Assembly: GCA_033961575.1 (NCBI GenBank)
Contig: CM066738.1
Coordinates: forward strand, 91,027,478 to 91,091,477
DNA length: 64,000 nt
Direction of reading: 5' to 3'
From: Aselliscus stoliczkanus
Taxonomy: Eukaryota > Chordata > Mammalia > Chiroptera > Hipposideridae
Every line of letters starts with the position of its first letter. Position 1 is the stretch's first letter. Of the stretch, positions 1 to 11,479 are shown piece by piece. A program made the position numbers and the translations under genes. The notes beneath the pieces are model-generated. The model had not been told where the DNA came from. It ran no database searches and saw only the letters and a program-made list of their open reading frames with translations.

Positions 1-420
1 TTAACTTAGAGCCTATAGACTCATCTTGAGAAGACAGCAAAAGATCAAGGCTTCTCCCGTCCAGTTTCCTCTTGTTACTCTCTCAATCCCAGGCACAAGT
101 ATCACAAATTTTTCTCTCTGTCCATCTGGATAGAGGATGCCAAAATTCTTTATGCTTCATTTCCCCCAATGATTATATAAGAGTTATGGTCCCTTTCTCC
201 TAAGAATACCAGTCATTCTTTAAAGTATGGTCATTAGAAATATGGAAACAAGCTCATAAAGGGTTCAAACTCTAGCTCCTGATCACCTGCTTTGACATTC
301 ATTCATCAAGCATCACATACTTATTGAGCATCAACTATGGGCCAGGCATTGTGTTAGATGTTGGTGATTCAACAGTATAAGGCAGACCTTAGAGTCTAAC
401 GGAGGAGACAGACATGAAAT
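1..420. other. Intron 3 sequence, no clear feature
   Basis: I see no exon or young repeat. The stretch around 290-410 (TATTGAGCATCAACTATGGG and the bases after it) resembles the old L2/MIR-type motif found widely in mammalian introns, but is too diverged to assign firmly. Confidence 0.4.
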
Positions 421-424
421 ACAC

Positions 425-520
425 TGTATTAGTGTTTGATTGCTGAATAACAAACTACCACAAAGCTAGCAGCTTAAAACAACCCACATTTATTATCTCA
501 CAGTTTCTGTGGAGAAGGCC
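425..520 (-). repeat. MLT1-like LTR fragment (ERVL-MaLR), 3' end
   Basis: The motif AACAAACTACCACAAAG, then GCTTAAAACAAC and TTTATTATCTCACAGTTTCTG, is the reverse complement of the 3' end of MLT1-type LTRs. It is an old, degraded copy. Confidence 0.6.
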
Positions 521-682
521 ATGACTCATCCTTCATACTTTCTCTCCATTTTCCCCTTCCCCTCTCTTAACAGCCCATGGTTCTTCCTCTGGTGGAGCTC
601 CCCTTTGGCCATGATTTTAGTTCTCCCCTATCCTTCCTTGAATAAACCTGTTTCTGAGGTGGCATGGCCCTGGGAATCTTCT

Positions 683-1168
683 TTTTTTTAAAATTAAATT
701 TATTGGGGTGACAATGGTTAGTAAAATTGCATAGGTTTCAAATGTACATTTCTATAATACATCATCTATATATCACATTGTGCTCACCACCGAGTCAGTT
801 CCCCTTCCATTGCTATATATTTGACCCCTTTAACCTCTTCTACCATTCCCCCATCTCCTTTACCCTCTGGTAACCACTAAACTTTTGTCTGTGTCTATGA
901 GTTTTTGCTTCTTTGTTTGTCTTGTTCCTTTGCTACTTTCAGTTTTATATCCCACATATGAGTGAAGTCATATGGTTCTTGACTTTTTCTGTCTGACTCA
1001 TTTCTCTTAGAATAATAAAGATCCATCATGTTGTCGCAAATGGCAGTATTTCATCTTTTCTTATGACAGACCAGTATGTATATAGGAGTATACCACATCT
1101 TCTTTATCCAATCATCTATCGAAGGACACTTTGGTTGTTTCTATATCTTAACAGATATATGAAAAAAT
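683..1168 (-). mobile_element. L1 3'-end fragment, 5'-truncated, bat type
   Basis: A poly(T) start followed by TTTATTGGGGTGACAATGG and ATTGCATAGGTTTCAAATG marks the 3' end of a bat L1 in reverse orientation. It is flanked by direct repeats GCCCTGGGAATCTTCT (667-682) and GCCCTGGGAATTTTCT (1169-1184), typical of target-primed reverse transcription. Confidence 0.85.
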
Positions 1169-1289
1169 GCCCTGGGAATTTTCTTGCTCATTGCTGCCTT
1201 CATGGAAGCCAATCTCACTGGGCTCACTCCAGCCACTCAAGTAGGAATGGGACTTTGTGAATTCACGGTTTCCTACCCGCAAGAACATA

Positions 1290-3156
1290 GGATCATAGAT
1301 CATTTTCTGTATGTATGTATGTGGGAAGTTCTTCTATTTTGCAAAGTAAAAACCTTCCTGTTTTCCAACTGGCCTCTTCTTTTAGCTATTTCATTATTTT
1401 TTAAGGATTTTAGTCAGTTTAATATAACTAAAAATGGATAATGCTTTCTTTAAAATAATGATTCCTAGAACATAATTGCAAACATTAACATTACAGTAAT
1501 TTGGGAATTGGATAGAGAAAAAGCTGTCCCTGGCTCTGGGTCCTAACTTAGCCTGAAAATTTTTGTCCTCCAAAGTACTTTCACATAAAATTGCATTCAC
1601 ATAAAAATGCTTTCAGCAAATCTATGTAAGGATGAAATCCTACAATGTTTCCCTAAAGTTCACATGGACTACTTTATTAGTCACTTCCTTTGAATGTTTA
1701 GCATCATTCAATGGAAAATTGTTTTTCATTAGAATTTAGTAGTAAAATATGCTAATTATTTGTAGGGAAATTTATATTTTATAAGATAGCTCTTTCACTT
1801 TTCCCGCTCTGTTTATTTATTCCTAAACAAAGGGTTCTTATTTCTCCCTGCCTTTTCTCACACAAACATTTCCAATTATTACAAATATATCAAGCAGAAA
1901 AATGTAACTGCACATTCTTCATACACATTACCCATTTTAGGATACAAATTTTCAAGGAACACAGTTCACTGTAAAAGTGTCCACATCCAAACAAAGCACC
2001 AATGGTCCAGAAGGACGAATGAGCATCCCTAAAGAGCAGACTTATTACTGGAATTAGTGAGAAACAAAGGTGGATATGGCAGCAGATACAACTGGAAGTC
2101 TTGCCCTATTGAAAGTCATGGAGTTGAAATCCAGGCTTACAGATAAATAGTCTCTTCAGGGTCTAAAATTTTTCTCCCATTTTAAGTGACTGAATGAAGG
2201 GCCAGTAAAGGAGTAGTCCCAACATCCCTTTTGCTTGTCGTTAGCTTTGCTGTCTCATGTCATCACTTAATTGTTACTTCCTGTGTTCAGGGCATGATGA
2301 CAATCAGGGGATAGAATCTAAACTTTGAGGGTGGTAACCTGGCAACCTCCATCTTCTCTTCTGCCTGGTGGTCTCCTTCACTGTGCAAAAAGAAAATAGT
2401 CTATCGCCCTCTTAATAAGCACTTTGTCCTTAAACCCTGACAAGGCCCTTCCAAGGCCAGTGTCTCTCAAAGTGGTCGATGTGGTGAAAAATCCTACCTA
2501 GCCCATGGATAAGCAGTCATGCACGCTCATCTAAGGCACCTTCCTAAAGATCATTCTGGAGGTGACGAAAACAGAAGTCACCTATATGGCCTTTCACTTC
2601 AACTTTGATAATGCATTCCCCAGGTCTCATATCCTGTTTATTTCCATTCTGAGGTATCCTCTTAGAAGGAAAACTGACTGGCTGGCTGTTCTCAGGGAAC
2701 GGAAGAGAATGGTGCTGGAGTCTCTGTATGAATTTACTAAGTTACAAGTCAAGTGTGTAAGAATATAAGAAATGCTATTTTGGATCAGACTCATTCTGCT
2801 AAACATCTTTTCCAAGAAGTGCTATGTGTGAAAGAATATGGGTCTTTCCATCATATCACCTCAAAAATGTTTGCATATTTTCCCAAATGACTTATGCTTT
2901 TTTTTTTGTAAGTCATAAGTTGGGTGTTTTTTATTTTGTCAGCTGACCCACTAAACTTCCTTGAAATTTTCTAAACCTTCCTAGAATGACAGTGCAACTT
3001 ATCAAAGTCTATACAGTTTTGACCAATGAACATGTAAATGTTTTACATATTCAAAAAATAAAACTAAATCAAACAGGGAAAAGAAAACAATCCTTAAGAC
3101 TTAAAACATACTGAAATGAACTTAAACTAATATGAAATTGGTTACACAATCACACA
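1290..3156. other. Intron 3 sequence without recognisable elements
   Basis: No exon of PSTPIP2, no SINE and no clear transposon was recognised on either strand. Short open frames here (under 70 codons) have no family resemblance that I can see. Confidence 0.5.
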
Positions 3157-3168
3157 GAGAAAACAAAT

Positions 3169-3577
3169 TTTTTTTAAAGATTTTATCGGGGAATTGGGGA
3201 AGGGGAACAGACAAGTTGCTGTCTTTTTGTTCTTCAGTCTAGTTGCGGAGGACGTTCCTTCACTGGCCCATGTTGGTATCGTCATTGCGCTCTTCCCGGA
3301 TGAGTCGCCGGCCTCTGGATGTCGCTCACCGTGGCTACTGGCAGCTCACGCTGGCTGCCGGCCACTCACTGTAGTCTATGGCAGCCCACTGCAGCAGGGG
3401 CTGCAGCCTACACCATGGCCGGGTCTCGCGCAGCCCTGGAGCGCAGCCCTGGAGCGCAGCCCAGCTCCAGGTGGAGCTGTTGTTAGCTGAAGAGGGCAGC
3501 CCTCATATGTGGGATCCGAACCGGGGCCACTGGCATCGCAAAACCAGCTCTTAACCAATGCGCCACTCGGCCGGCCC
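3169..3577 (-). mobile_element. Long tRNA-derived SINE (Rhin-type, about 410 bp)
   Basis: Read on the minus strand it starts GGGCCGGCCGAGTGGCGCAT, has Pol III A and B boxes, and ends near CCCCGATAAAATCTTT plus an A tail. The AATAAA is mutated to GATAAA. The target-site duplication is GAGAAAACAAAT (3157-3168 and 3578-3589). Confidence 0.9.
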
Positions 3578-3589
3578 GAGAAAACAAAT

Positions 3590-4109
3590 ATTTTAAGTGA
3601 CATAAGAATACAGTGTTCTCACTGAGATGCAGCCTAAGATCAAAAGGAGCTGCAAAGAAATGTTAAACTTCATTCAGAAGTTTTATTGTTATTAGCAATA
3701 TTGATATTATTTTAAGACATTTTAATATATATTATATAAAGCAAATAATTATGCTAATATTGTCAGGAAGCAAGATTTTCAGTGCAACAGGAAATAAATA
3801 TAAAATTAAGGAAGTTAAATAAAACCCTGTAAAGTTAAATTAGAATTGAAAATATCAATATGAACTCATACTTTTAAAGTTGTTCCCTGAAAGATTCTAG
3901 AAACAGGGACATCTCCGTGACACTGAACATTGCTAGAACTCAGAGTTTCATCTCTAAATACGATTAATCACTAAAAGGGGCCAAGAATACTTGGAGAAAC
4001 AGCTGATTCCAGGTTTAAATTTAAAGTCCCAAAATTATATTAAGAAAATATGGCAAATGTGAATAATCATTAAATTTAGGTGATGGGTTCTTTATATTTG
4101 TCTTTTTAC
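3590..4109. other. AT-rich intron sequence, nothing recognised
   Basis: The stretch is AT-rich and without identifiable repeats or exons. Confidence 0.5.
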
Positions 4110-4122
4110 TCTTCAGTGTGTG

Positions 4123-4573
4123 TTTTTTTTTTAAGATTTTTTTTTTTTTTAATTGGAGACTTGGGGTTGGGGAACAGCATTGGGGAATCGGGGAAGAGGA
4201 ACAGACAAGTTGCTGTCCTTTTGTGCTTCAGTCTAGTTGTGGAGGACGTTGCTTCACTGGCCCATGTTGGTATTATCACTGCGCTCTTCCCGGGTGAGGC
4301 AGATAGGTCGCCAGCCTCTGGACAGCCAGTCACAGTGGCTCTTTGCAGCTCACACCAGCTGCCGGCCACTCACTGTAGCTTATGGCAAGCCACTGCAGCA
4401 GGGGCTACAGCCTACACTGTCACTGGGACTTGAGCAGCCCAGCTCCAGGTGGAGCTGTTGTTCACCATCTTAGCTGTAGAGAGCAGTGTCACTGGCCCTC
4501 ATGTGGGATCTGTACCAGGGCTGCTGGCATCCCAAGCCAGCACTTAACCAACGGGCCGCCACTAGACCGGCCC
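4123..4573 (-). mobile_element. Long tRNA-derived SINE with extended A/T tail
   Basis: Same family as the copy at 3169, reverse orientation. Both tails are visible as two poly(T) runs separated by AAGA. The target-site duplication is CTCTTCAGTGTGT (near 4110-4122 and 4573-4585). Confidence 0.88.
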
Positions 4574-4744
4574 TCTTCAGTGTGTTTTAAAATTTTTCAT
4601 TCACAGCATCAAAAATAAAACATGATCAATAATAAACAAATTCTCCTTGGACTAATGTCCTATGTCTGAAGGTAATAAATTTTTAGGCTTATGTACCCAT
4701 TAGTATTTTGAATATCTCCAATGTTTCCTCCTTTTCAATAATCC

Positions 4745-5030
4745 AGTACTTTGCAGTCTGCGGGGAGCATGCCCATGAGTGTGTACGTGCATGGGTGCAT
4801 GTTACAAGAGAAGAAGAAGGGCAACATCATGTCTGCCCCCATTCAGGCCTCTGAGAGGGCACAGACCCAGAGCATCTATGCAGCTGTCTACAGCAGAGCC
4901 AAAGGAGTATGTGATGGGATTACATCTGCAGTGGCCTGCAAAGTTCTACCTCAACTTCCTCCCAAGCCTCCCTCAACATGGTGGTGGTGGAAAAGGGAAG
5001 TCCACTGCAAAATGAAAATGTGAGACTTCT
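4745..5030 (+). other. Unassigned stretch with two overlapping open frames
   Basis: This stretch is less AT-rich than its surroundings and holds two overlapping plus-strand frames of 90 and 78 codons (4751-5023 and 4779-5015). I do not recognise either protein. No splice sites, poly(A) tail or target duplication mark it as an exon or a processed pseudogene. It may be a degraded retrocopy or plain unique intron. Confidence 0.25.
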
Positions 5031-5239
5031 TGTTCATAAATTATTAAGAATTTCAAAATGGTGACAGCGAAGAGCATTAAAAGAATTATGAAGGCTTTCT
5101 AAGTGTAGGTACCAGTGTGATTGTCCATGAAGCCAGGAATGATGGAAGAATAAATAATTGTGATACAGAAATCTCACATTGGTGGGGAGAACTGTAAAAT
5201 GGTGTTAAAGACAGTCTCTCGCAGTTATCACAAACTCTA

Positions 5240-5272
5240 TATGTGTATATGTGTGTATGTGTGTGTGTGTAA
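5240..5272. repeat. Imperfect (TG)n microsatellite
   Basis: Alternating TATGTGTATATGTGTG units, interrupted. Confidence 0.8.
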
Positions 5273-5561
5273 AGCCCTTCTATTAAATTTCTAGTATAAA
5301 ATTATATATAATATAATCCTACCTATGAAAAAATATACATAGAAAAGGACTTCAAGGAAAATTTAGAAAATATTAATAATGGGTTGTGGTTTCATAGTTT
5401 ATTTTAACCTTTTTTCTATTTTCCTATATTTTTCATAACTGGAAAATAGAAAAAAAATTAAAAATTGTTTTCACCCCACCCTCTTCACCCGCTGGCCATC
5501 CTGTCTGCTGAAGTGGTAAGTATAAGCCAACCTGGAAACCAGCAAGAAACGTGGCACCTAC

Positions 5562-5639
5562 TTGATCTCAGACTGTCCACATGGTTTCTTCCTAGAGAGG
5601 CTGAGCAGATCTTTACCATATTTCTCTTCAATTGATGCC
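5562..5639 (-). CDS. PSTPIP2: PSTPIP2 coding exon 3 (residues 45-71, partial ends)
   Basis: This third coding exon is 78 bp and lacks its own start, so it is easy to miss in ORF lists. On the minus strand, after an acceptor with a good pyrimidine tract (CTGTTCCCCTAG), a single G completes Arg45. It then encodes ASIEEKYGKDLLSLSRKK followed by PCGQSEI and AA of codon 71. This matches the PSTPIP2 F-BAR helix region (human form AAIEERYGKDLLNLSRKK, from memory). The donor is AA|GTAGGT, close to consensus. Phase 2 entry and phase 2 exit keep the frame (11 codons, then 101 bp, then 78 bp). Exon 4 should begin with the rest of an Asn codon and a TLKRALE-like sequence. I searched 1-5561 by eye on the minus strand and did not find it, so it should lie left of the window. 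Confidence 0.95.
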
Positions 5640-5946
5640 CTAGGGGAACAGAAAAGAGGGTTGTGAGTTCTTCTCAAGGCTGACTCTTAGTTAAGACACA
5701 TGGCACTCCCCTTGAAGACAAAACTGCATCTTTCACAGTAGAAGCTCAGATAACAACACTAGTCCCTAAAATGCAAAACTCCCTTTACATAATAGGGAAG
5801 AATTGTAAAAAGCCCAGTGGCCTTCATCTCAAGGTGGTCTTCTCTAGCTAGCAGTCCCTAGGATGAACATTACAGCAAAACCATGCATGGCCCTGTGACC
5901 AGCAGAGTACACTGCAGACTAAATTTTCAGAACTATGATCCAAGGA

Positions 5947-5979
5947 GGTGTGTGTGTGTGTGTGTGTGTGTATGTGTTT
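5947..5979. repeat. (TG)n microsatellite
   Basis: About 15 TG units with one TA interruption. Confidence 0.9.
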
Positions 5980-6336
5980 CTTTAGTGAAGAGATATTCCC
6001 ATCAAATGCACTGAGACCCACCCCTCCTCCCATCTTCTCTGAGAGTACCCTTTCATCATCCTGTAGAGTTCCTTTTTCACAGTCAGTTCAAAGACACAAC
6101 CAAATTGTACCAAAGAGGGGAATTTCAGAATATGAACTCTGTAGTCAGCATGTCTCATGAAGGCAACTGATCATTACTTGGTGTAGAATAAATTAGTCTG
6201 TTAACGCACTAACCCCTTCTTCTCCGCTTTGCCCTTTGTCACCATCTCCACTGTGTCCCAGCTCCAGCCTTATCAAAACCATTCTATCAGGCTATGGGAT
6301 TTTACCCATATCTACCCCACTTTCTTCAAATTAAAA

Positions 6337-6338
<2 letters not shown>

Positions 6339-6382
<44 letters not shown>
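6339..6382. repeat. (CA)n microsatellite
   Basis: About 21 uninterrupted CA units, in PSTPIP2 intron 2. Confidence 0.95.
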
Positions 6383-6383
<1 letters not shown>

Positions 6384-6399
6384 GTAATAAATGAATACA

Positions 6400-7185
6400 T
6401 TCTCACTGCATGAGATTCAAATACAAAATTGCATGGAATAAAACATGAAAGTATCCCTTCAAGCACTTGCCCAACCTGACTTCTGTCCCCAGGGGTAGCC
6501 ACCGTTAAGCTTAATATGGATCCTTCCAGACCTTTGTCTCTGCATTTACATAACTTTTTAGGATTACATAATTGAGATCATTCCATTCTTTGCTGGTGCT
6601 TTTCACCTATTAACACATCATATAGTACTTTCCTTATCAGTAACACAGAACCACCATGTTCATAATATGGAGTTTTCACAGTTCAGGGTCCTCCTATTTG
6701 TTTCATTTTTCACTACCAAAAAAAGCTAAAGGAATATCCTTGGTCAGATATCCATGGGCATCTCTAAGAGTGTTTCTCTAGGATTTCTGAGAAAGTAGGT
6801 TTTACTGAAAAAGAGATATGCATTTTAAAATTTGGAAAATAGTGTCAAATTGCCCTCCAAAAAAGCCCTCTTAATTTGTACTTCCACAACACAATCTTTT
6901 TAAATTGTTACCAGTCTGGGGAAAGAGGTTAAAAAAAAAGAAAAAAGGATCTCATTTTAATTTGCATTTCCCTGATTTCTAGTGTGATTGTACATCATTT
7001 TCTGTTTACTGGACATCTATAGTTCTTCTCTAAGTTACCTGTTCATATCATCTCAATTTTTAAATTGTGTTTTGCCTTTGTCCTATTACTTGGTAATAGT
7101 TCTTTATGTTATGAATATTAATACTTATTCTTACATATGTTACAAAGTTTCTCCCATTCTGCCATTTGTCTTTTCTAAATAATTA
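6400..7185 (-). repeat. Ancient LINE-like sequence (L1M type), degraded
   Basis: The motif CAAATTGCCCTCCAAAAAAG and the surrounding TA-rich text resemble antisense old L1 sequence common in mammals. It is too diverged to place precisely. The open frame at 6988-7182 is not a gene. Confidence 0.4.
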
Positions 7186-7193
7186 CTTTATCC

Positions 7194-7641
7194 GGGCCGG
7201 CCGAGTGGCGCATTGGTTAAGCGCTGGTTTTGGGATGCCAGCGGCCCCGGTTCAGATCCCACATGAGGGCAAGTGACACTGCCCTCTACAGCTAACAACA
7301 GCTCCACCTGGAGCTGGGCTGTGCGAGCCCCGGTGATGGTGTGGGCTGCAGCCCCTGCTGCAGTGGGCTGCCATAGGCTACAGTGAGTGGCCCGCAGCCA
7401 GCGTGAGCGGCTGGCAGCCAAGCGTGAGCTGCCAATAGCCGCGGTGAGCGACATCCAGAGGCCAGCGACCAATCTGCCTCATCCGGGAAGAGCGCAATGA
7501 CGATACCAACAGTGAAGCAACATCCTCCGCATCTAAACTGAAGAACAAAAAGACAGCAACTTGTCTGTTCCCCTTCCCCGATTCCCCAACGCTGTCCCCC
7601 TCCGCCAATTCCCCAATAAAATCTTTAAAAAAAAAATAAAA
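7194..7641 (+). mobile_element. Long tRNA-derived SINE, subfamily with short deletion
   Basis: Full-length copy: tRNA head, internal 20-bp units, then CCAATTCCCCAATAAAATCTTT and an A tail. The duplication is AATAATKACTTTATCC on both sides. It lacks the ATGGGCC found before AGTGAAGCAAC in most copies and has CCTCCGCCAATTCC, both shared with the copy at 46158. Confidence 0.92.
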
Positions 7642-7889
7642 AATAATGACTTTATCCATATTATTAGTATAATACATGCTCATTATTAAAAAAAAAAAAT
7701 CCCATAAGAAAAATATAAAGAACAAAGCAACCAACTGTCCCAAATTCCACAAACTAAAAATAATTAGTATTAACATTTGGTGATGCTTGTACTGTACATT
7801 TCTTTATGCCGGTTTGCAGATAAGATGGATGGACAGATAAATAAGGCATAAATCATTGTAAAAGAATGAGACCATATTCTACATTTTTG

Positions 7890-8527
7890 GGGTTTTTTAA
7901 TTGGGGAATTGAGGGAGAGGAGCAGTGTTGGGGAATTGGGGAGGGGAACCAGAGAATGTTGTTCTTCAATCTTAGTTGTGGAGGGCGCCAGTTGCCATCT
8001 GGCTTCCTATTGGCAGCTCGTGGCCTCTAAACTCAAGGTGCTGTGTTAGATCTTAGTTGTGGATGGGTGTAGCCACTATCTCATGTGGGAGTCGAACCAG
8101 CAGTATTGTTGTTAAGAGCGCTCGCTCTATCCACTGAGCCATCCAGACAGCAGCTCAACTCAAGCTGCCCAGTTCAGTCTTAGTTGCAGGTGGGCGTAGC
8201 CACCATCCCATGCGGGAGTCGAACCTGGCAGCCTTGTTGTTAAGAGCGCACACTCTATCCTCTGAGCCATCCGAGTGGCAGCTCAGCTCAAGGTGCCGAG
8301 TTCAGTCTTAGTTGTGGGTGGGTGGGCCACCATTGAACAGGTAGTCTTGTTGTTAGGAGCAGGTGCTCTCACCAGGTAAGCCACCGTGCCACCTGTTGGC
8401 AGCTCAGCTGCAGTTCAACTCGGGCGCAGAGTCACTGGCCCATGTGGGAATCGAACTGATGGCCCTGTTGCTCAGAGCTAGCACTCTTAAGCTAACGCTT
8501 AACCAACTGAGCCAGTCGGCCTGCCCC
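7890..8527 (-). mobile_element. Multi-module Rhin-1-like SINE (about 640 bp, four tRNA-like modules)
   Basis: On the minus strand, four successive tRNA-like units can be seen, each with a GGTTCGA-type B box region (8097, 8223, about 8335 and 8454 as reverse complements of GGGAGTCGAACC-like text). They end in a tail reading CCCCAATT and AAAAAACC. It is older than the long SINEs, judging by many substitutions. The whole is flanked by weak CTACAT duplications. Confidence 0.75.
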
Positions 8528-8539
8528 TACATGTTCTGT

Positions 8540-9985
8540 GTGGTTTGTTTTTTTTTAATAGGCTATTAAACCTGATTTTACTTGAATTTCACAGAAGAAA
8601 AGAAAACTGAAGTGAAGCTGAAGGAATTACTGAATTTCAATTAATTGTTTCTTTGCCACGGGAAAAATTAATTCCTAAAAGATCCTTCTGAGGTTAAAAA
8701 GAAGTTTATGAAAGTAATTAAGAGGACTGAGACATTAAGATATTTTACTTCTTTCAGTTTTAGACAGTGTTAGATGTGTGACAGCACACTGTGAAAGGAT
8801 GAGATGATTGTTATCACTATTGTACTTCCACCTCCTCCTCGATGTAGTTTTTTACATTCTTTTTACTTCATTTGTGTTTATAACACATTTTGTTCTCCAA
8901 TCATAATTCCTCCTGGTTGTTTAGTCTTAACTATTTATTTAAGTGGATTTGATGCCTCACCACCAGTTCCATTACCATTGCTTATCCATCTCTAAGATTT
9001 GTCATTTCTTGGTTGAGTGAATTTCATCATTTCATGCATGGCCTTTTGCCAAAATGGCTCTGAAGCAGAGGGGAGGTGTCAGTATCTCCTGAATTCTTTC
9101 ATACTTGAGACCATTTATCTGTAGCCTTTATACCTGAGTGACAACTTTCCTGGTGTAAAGAATGTGCTTAAACTTTCTCTCAGAACTCTGCTGAGCTTGT
9201 TCTACTGGTATCTGTCATTGTAGAGAAGCCTGGGGCCATGCTGGTTCCCCCCTGCCCATTCCTGTATAGGCAACTTTTTTGTTTTGTTTTGTTTTGTTTT
9301 TCCTTCCTGGATACTTGAAGAGTTCTTTCTTCAATTCAATAACTTAACTAGGTTTTATGTGAATGTTGATTCTTATGTAATCATAATCAATACTGATTCT
9401 CTCTATCCATGTTTCCTAGTTTATAGTGTGTCCTTCAGGTCTATTTAGTTCTTCATTTCATAAAAATTTTCCTGTATTATATCTTTGACTATTTTTACTG
9501 TTCCCTTTGGTAAATCTTGTGGTTGGGATCAGTTACCCCGATGTTGAACTGGCTTTGTCTATCTGTTCTTGTGCTATGAGCCCTGGTTCTTTGGCTCCTT
9601 TTCACTTCATATCTCCTCCTTTCCCTCCCTCCCTGCCACCCTCCTTTTGGTTAGTCAAGGTACTTTTGCATGGTTGCTGTGTCATTTGGGTTCATCTTGC
9701 TCCTGGTACTGTGGGCAACCCTATCTATTTGCCCTGAGACTATGAAAGTGCATTTTCCTTCATGTCCTTCAGATCTGATATCATGCTTCCCTTCACTCCC
9801 TTCACTACTACAGTTTGAGCAAGAATCCTGGTTTCTCTTGAGCCTTTACTCTTGGATTCTATTTCTAACATTTTTGCCAACTCCTGATAATGTAAAGTGA
9901 AAGGCACCTGAAAGTAACTCCAATTATAAGAAAGGATGCAGTTGAACTCCCTAGAAACTATTACTACATTTCTGAATCTCTGTTC
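8540..9985. other. Intron 2 sequence with old LINE-like remnants
   Basis: No exon seen. 9100-9900 has the pyrimidine-rich character of antisense ancient L1. A (TTTTG)n run lies at 9278-9301. The short frames here are not supported as genes. Confidence 0.4.
9278..9301. repeat. (GTTTT)n simple repeat
   Basis: Five tandem GTTTT units. Confidence 0.9.
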
Positions 9986-9989
9986 ACAG

Positions 9990-10470
9990 TACAGTAGTCC
10001 CCCCTTATCCCCAGGGATATGTTCCAAGACCCCCAGTGAATGCCTGAAACCATGGATAGTGCCAAATCCTATATATAGTATGTTTTTTCTTATATATACA
10101 TACCTTTTCATTTAAAGGAAACACTTTATGGCTTCTTTCTGGCATATTCAAATTGCCACCATCACTGCTCCTGCACTTTGGGGCCATTATTAAGTAAAAA
10201 CAGGGTAAATTGAACACAAGCACTGTGGTACCAGAATAGTCAATATGATAACCAAGATGGTTACTAAGCAAGCAATAGGCAGGAAATGTATACAGCACAG
10301 ATGCACTGGACAAAGAGGTAATTGATGTCCCAGGCTCCCGGGATGGAGCAGGACAGTGTGAGACTGCATCACTACTACTCAGAATAGCGTGCAACATAAA
10401 ACTCATAAATTGTTTATTTCTGGAATTGTCTATTTCATATTTTTGGACTGTGGTTGGCCTTGGGTAACTA
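9990..10470 (+). mobile_element. Tigger-type (pogo) DNA transposon remnant, non-autonomous
   Basis: It opens CAGTAGTCCCCCCTTATCCC, followed by GGATATGTTCCAAGACCCCCAG and CCTGAAACCATGGATAG, the hallmark end of Tigger/MER2-like elements. It closes near GGTTGGCCTTGGGTAACTAA. The minus-strand frames at 9740-10406 are readings of this element. Confidence 0.75.
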
Positions 10471-10479
10471 AATGTAATG

Positions 10480-10627
10480 TAAAAATATATTTATGGCTCT
10501 CGAATAATTTTTAAATTGTTGTGAGGGATAGAATTGGCTCTTCCAGGGGTCGGTAAACTTTTGAGACGGGACATACCCCAAAGAGCTGCATGTGGCTCGT
10601 GAGCTGCAGTTTGTCGACCCCTGGTGT
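10480..10627. mobile_element. hAT-type MITE
   Basis: Inverted ends CCAGGGGTCGGTAAACTTTT (10546) and GCAGTTTGTCGACCCCTGG (ending 10623), with TGGCTCTCGAATAATTTTTA just upstream, fit a non-autonomous hAT family. No clean 8-bp duplication was found. Confidence 0.6.
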
Positions 10628-10639
10628 AAGGGAATTTGT

Positions 10640-11050
10640 CATTCCCACCCTGGCCATCTGCCATTCTTAAGCCCATCCTGAGAGATAGCCGACCCACTGT
10701 GAGGATCCCAGCATGAGAGCTGTAACCAGGGCAAGCTGACATCTCCCTAAAAAGGAACCCTGGGATGTACAGGGGCTTGTGGGAAGAGCACAGAGTCCCA
10801 AGGCACTGGGGCAGGGCATCCCCTAGTGTGTAGGTATAGCTGCTAACCTACAAGTGGTACAGAATGCCAGGCATAAAGTTTCTACAACATGCTTCCCTCC
10901 TCCCTACTCAGGACCATGTTGCAACACACTATTAAGAGAACTGACCTGTTCCTGGAGAAACTGCCTTTCAGAGAATATACCCAGTCATCTTAGGAGACCA
11001 TTAAGTAAAGTGGAAAAAAAACATTAGACATGGGGTTAATAGAAGTCCTG
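10640..11050. other. Unique intron 2 sequence
   Basis: No exon or identifiable repeat seen. Confidence 0.5.
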
Positions 11051-11054
11051 GCTC

Positions 11055-11180
11055 CATTACTTAATGGCTTTTGTAATCTTGGGCAAGTCATTTAAACCTC
11101 CATTAAACCTCAGATTTCTTATCTATAAAATGGAGTTAATGATATATTCCCTACCTACCTTCTAGGGTTAATATAACAAT
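11055..11180 (+). repeat. MIR SINE
   Basis: TTGGGCAAGTCATTTAAACC and TCTATAAAATGGAGTTAATG match the MIR core and 3' part. Confidence 0.8.
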
Positions 11181-11224
11181 ATTAGCAATGGGTACCATTT
11201 ACCCACCACTTATTGTGTACAAGG

Positions 11225-11470
11225 TAGTGTATTAGGCATACTGAAGTGGTTAACAGATCCAGGGGCCAGTTTTCCTAGGTTTGAAACCAGGTCCACCCCT
11301 TATTACCTGTCTGACCTTAGGCAAGTCACATAACCTCTCTGAACCTTAGTTGCTTCAATTGTAAAACAGGAATGATAAAACTTGCCATACAGTGTTATTA
11401 TGAGAATTAAATGAGCTATAATATATGCAAAATACATGGTAACTTGCTTGTATCAAGCACACCTTCAATA
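11225..11470 (+). repeat. MIR SINE, near complete
   Basis: GAAGTGGTTAACAGATCC, then CTTAGGCAAGTCACATAACC, TTGTAAAACAGGAATGATAA and ATTATGAGAATTAAATGAG follow the MIR order from the tRNA part to the tail. Confidence 0.85.
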
Positions 11471-11479
11471 ATTTGCAAC

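Noticed and set aside
1..5561. PSTPIP2 exon 4
   Set aside because: I looked on the minus strand for the expected TLKRALE...QQVDNVAQ-like coding text with flanking splice sites and did not find it.
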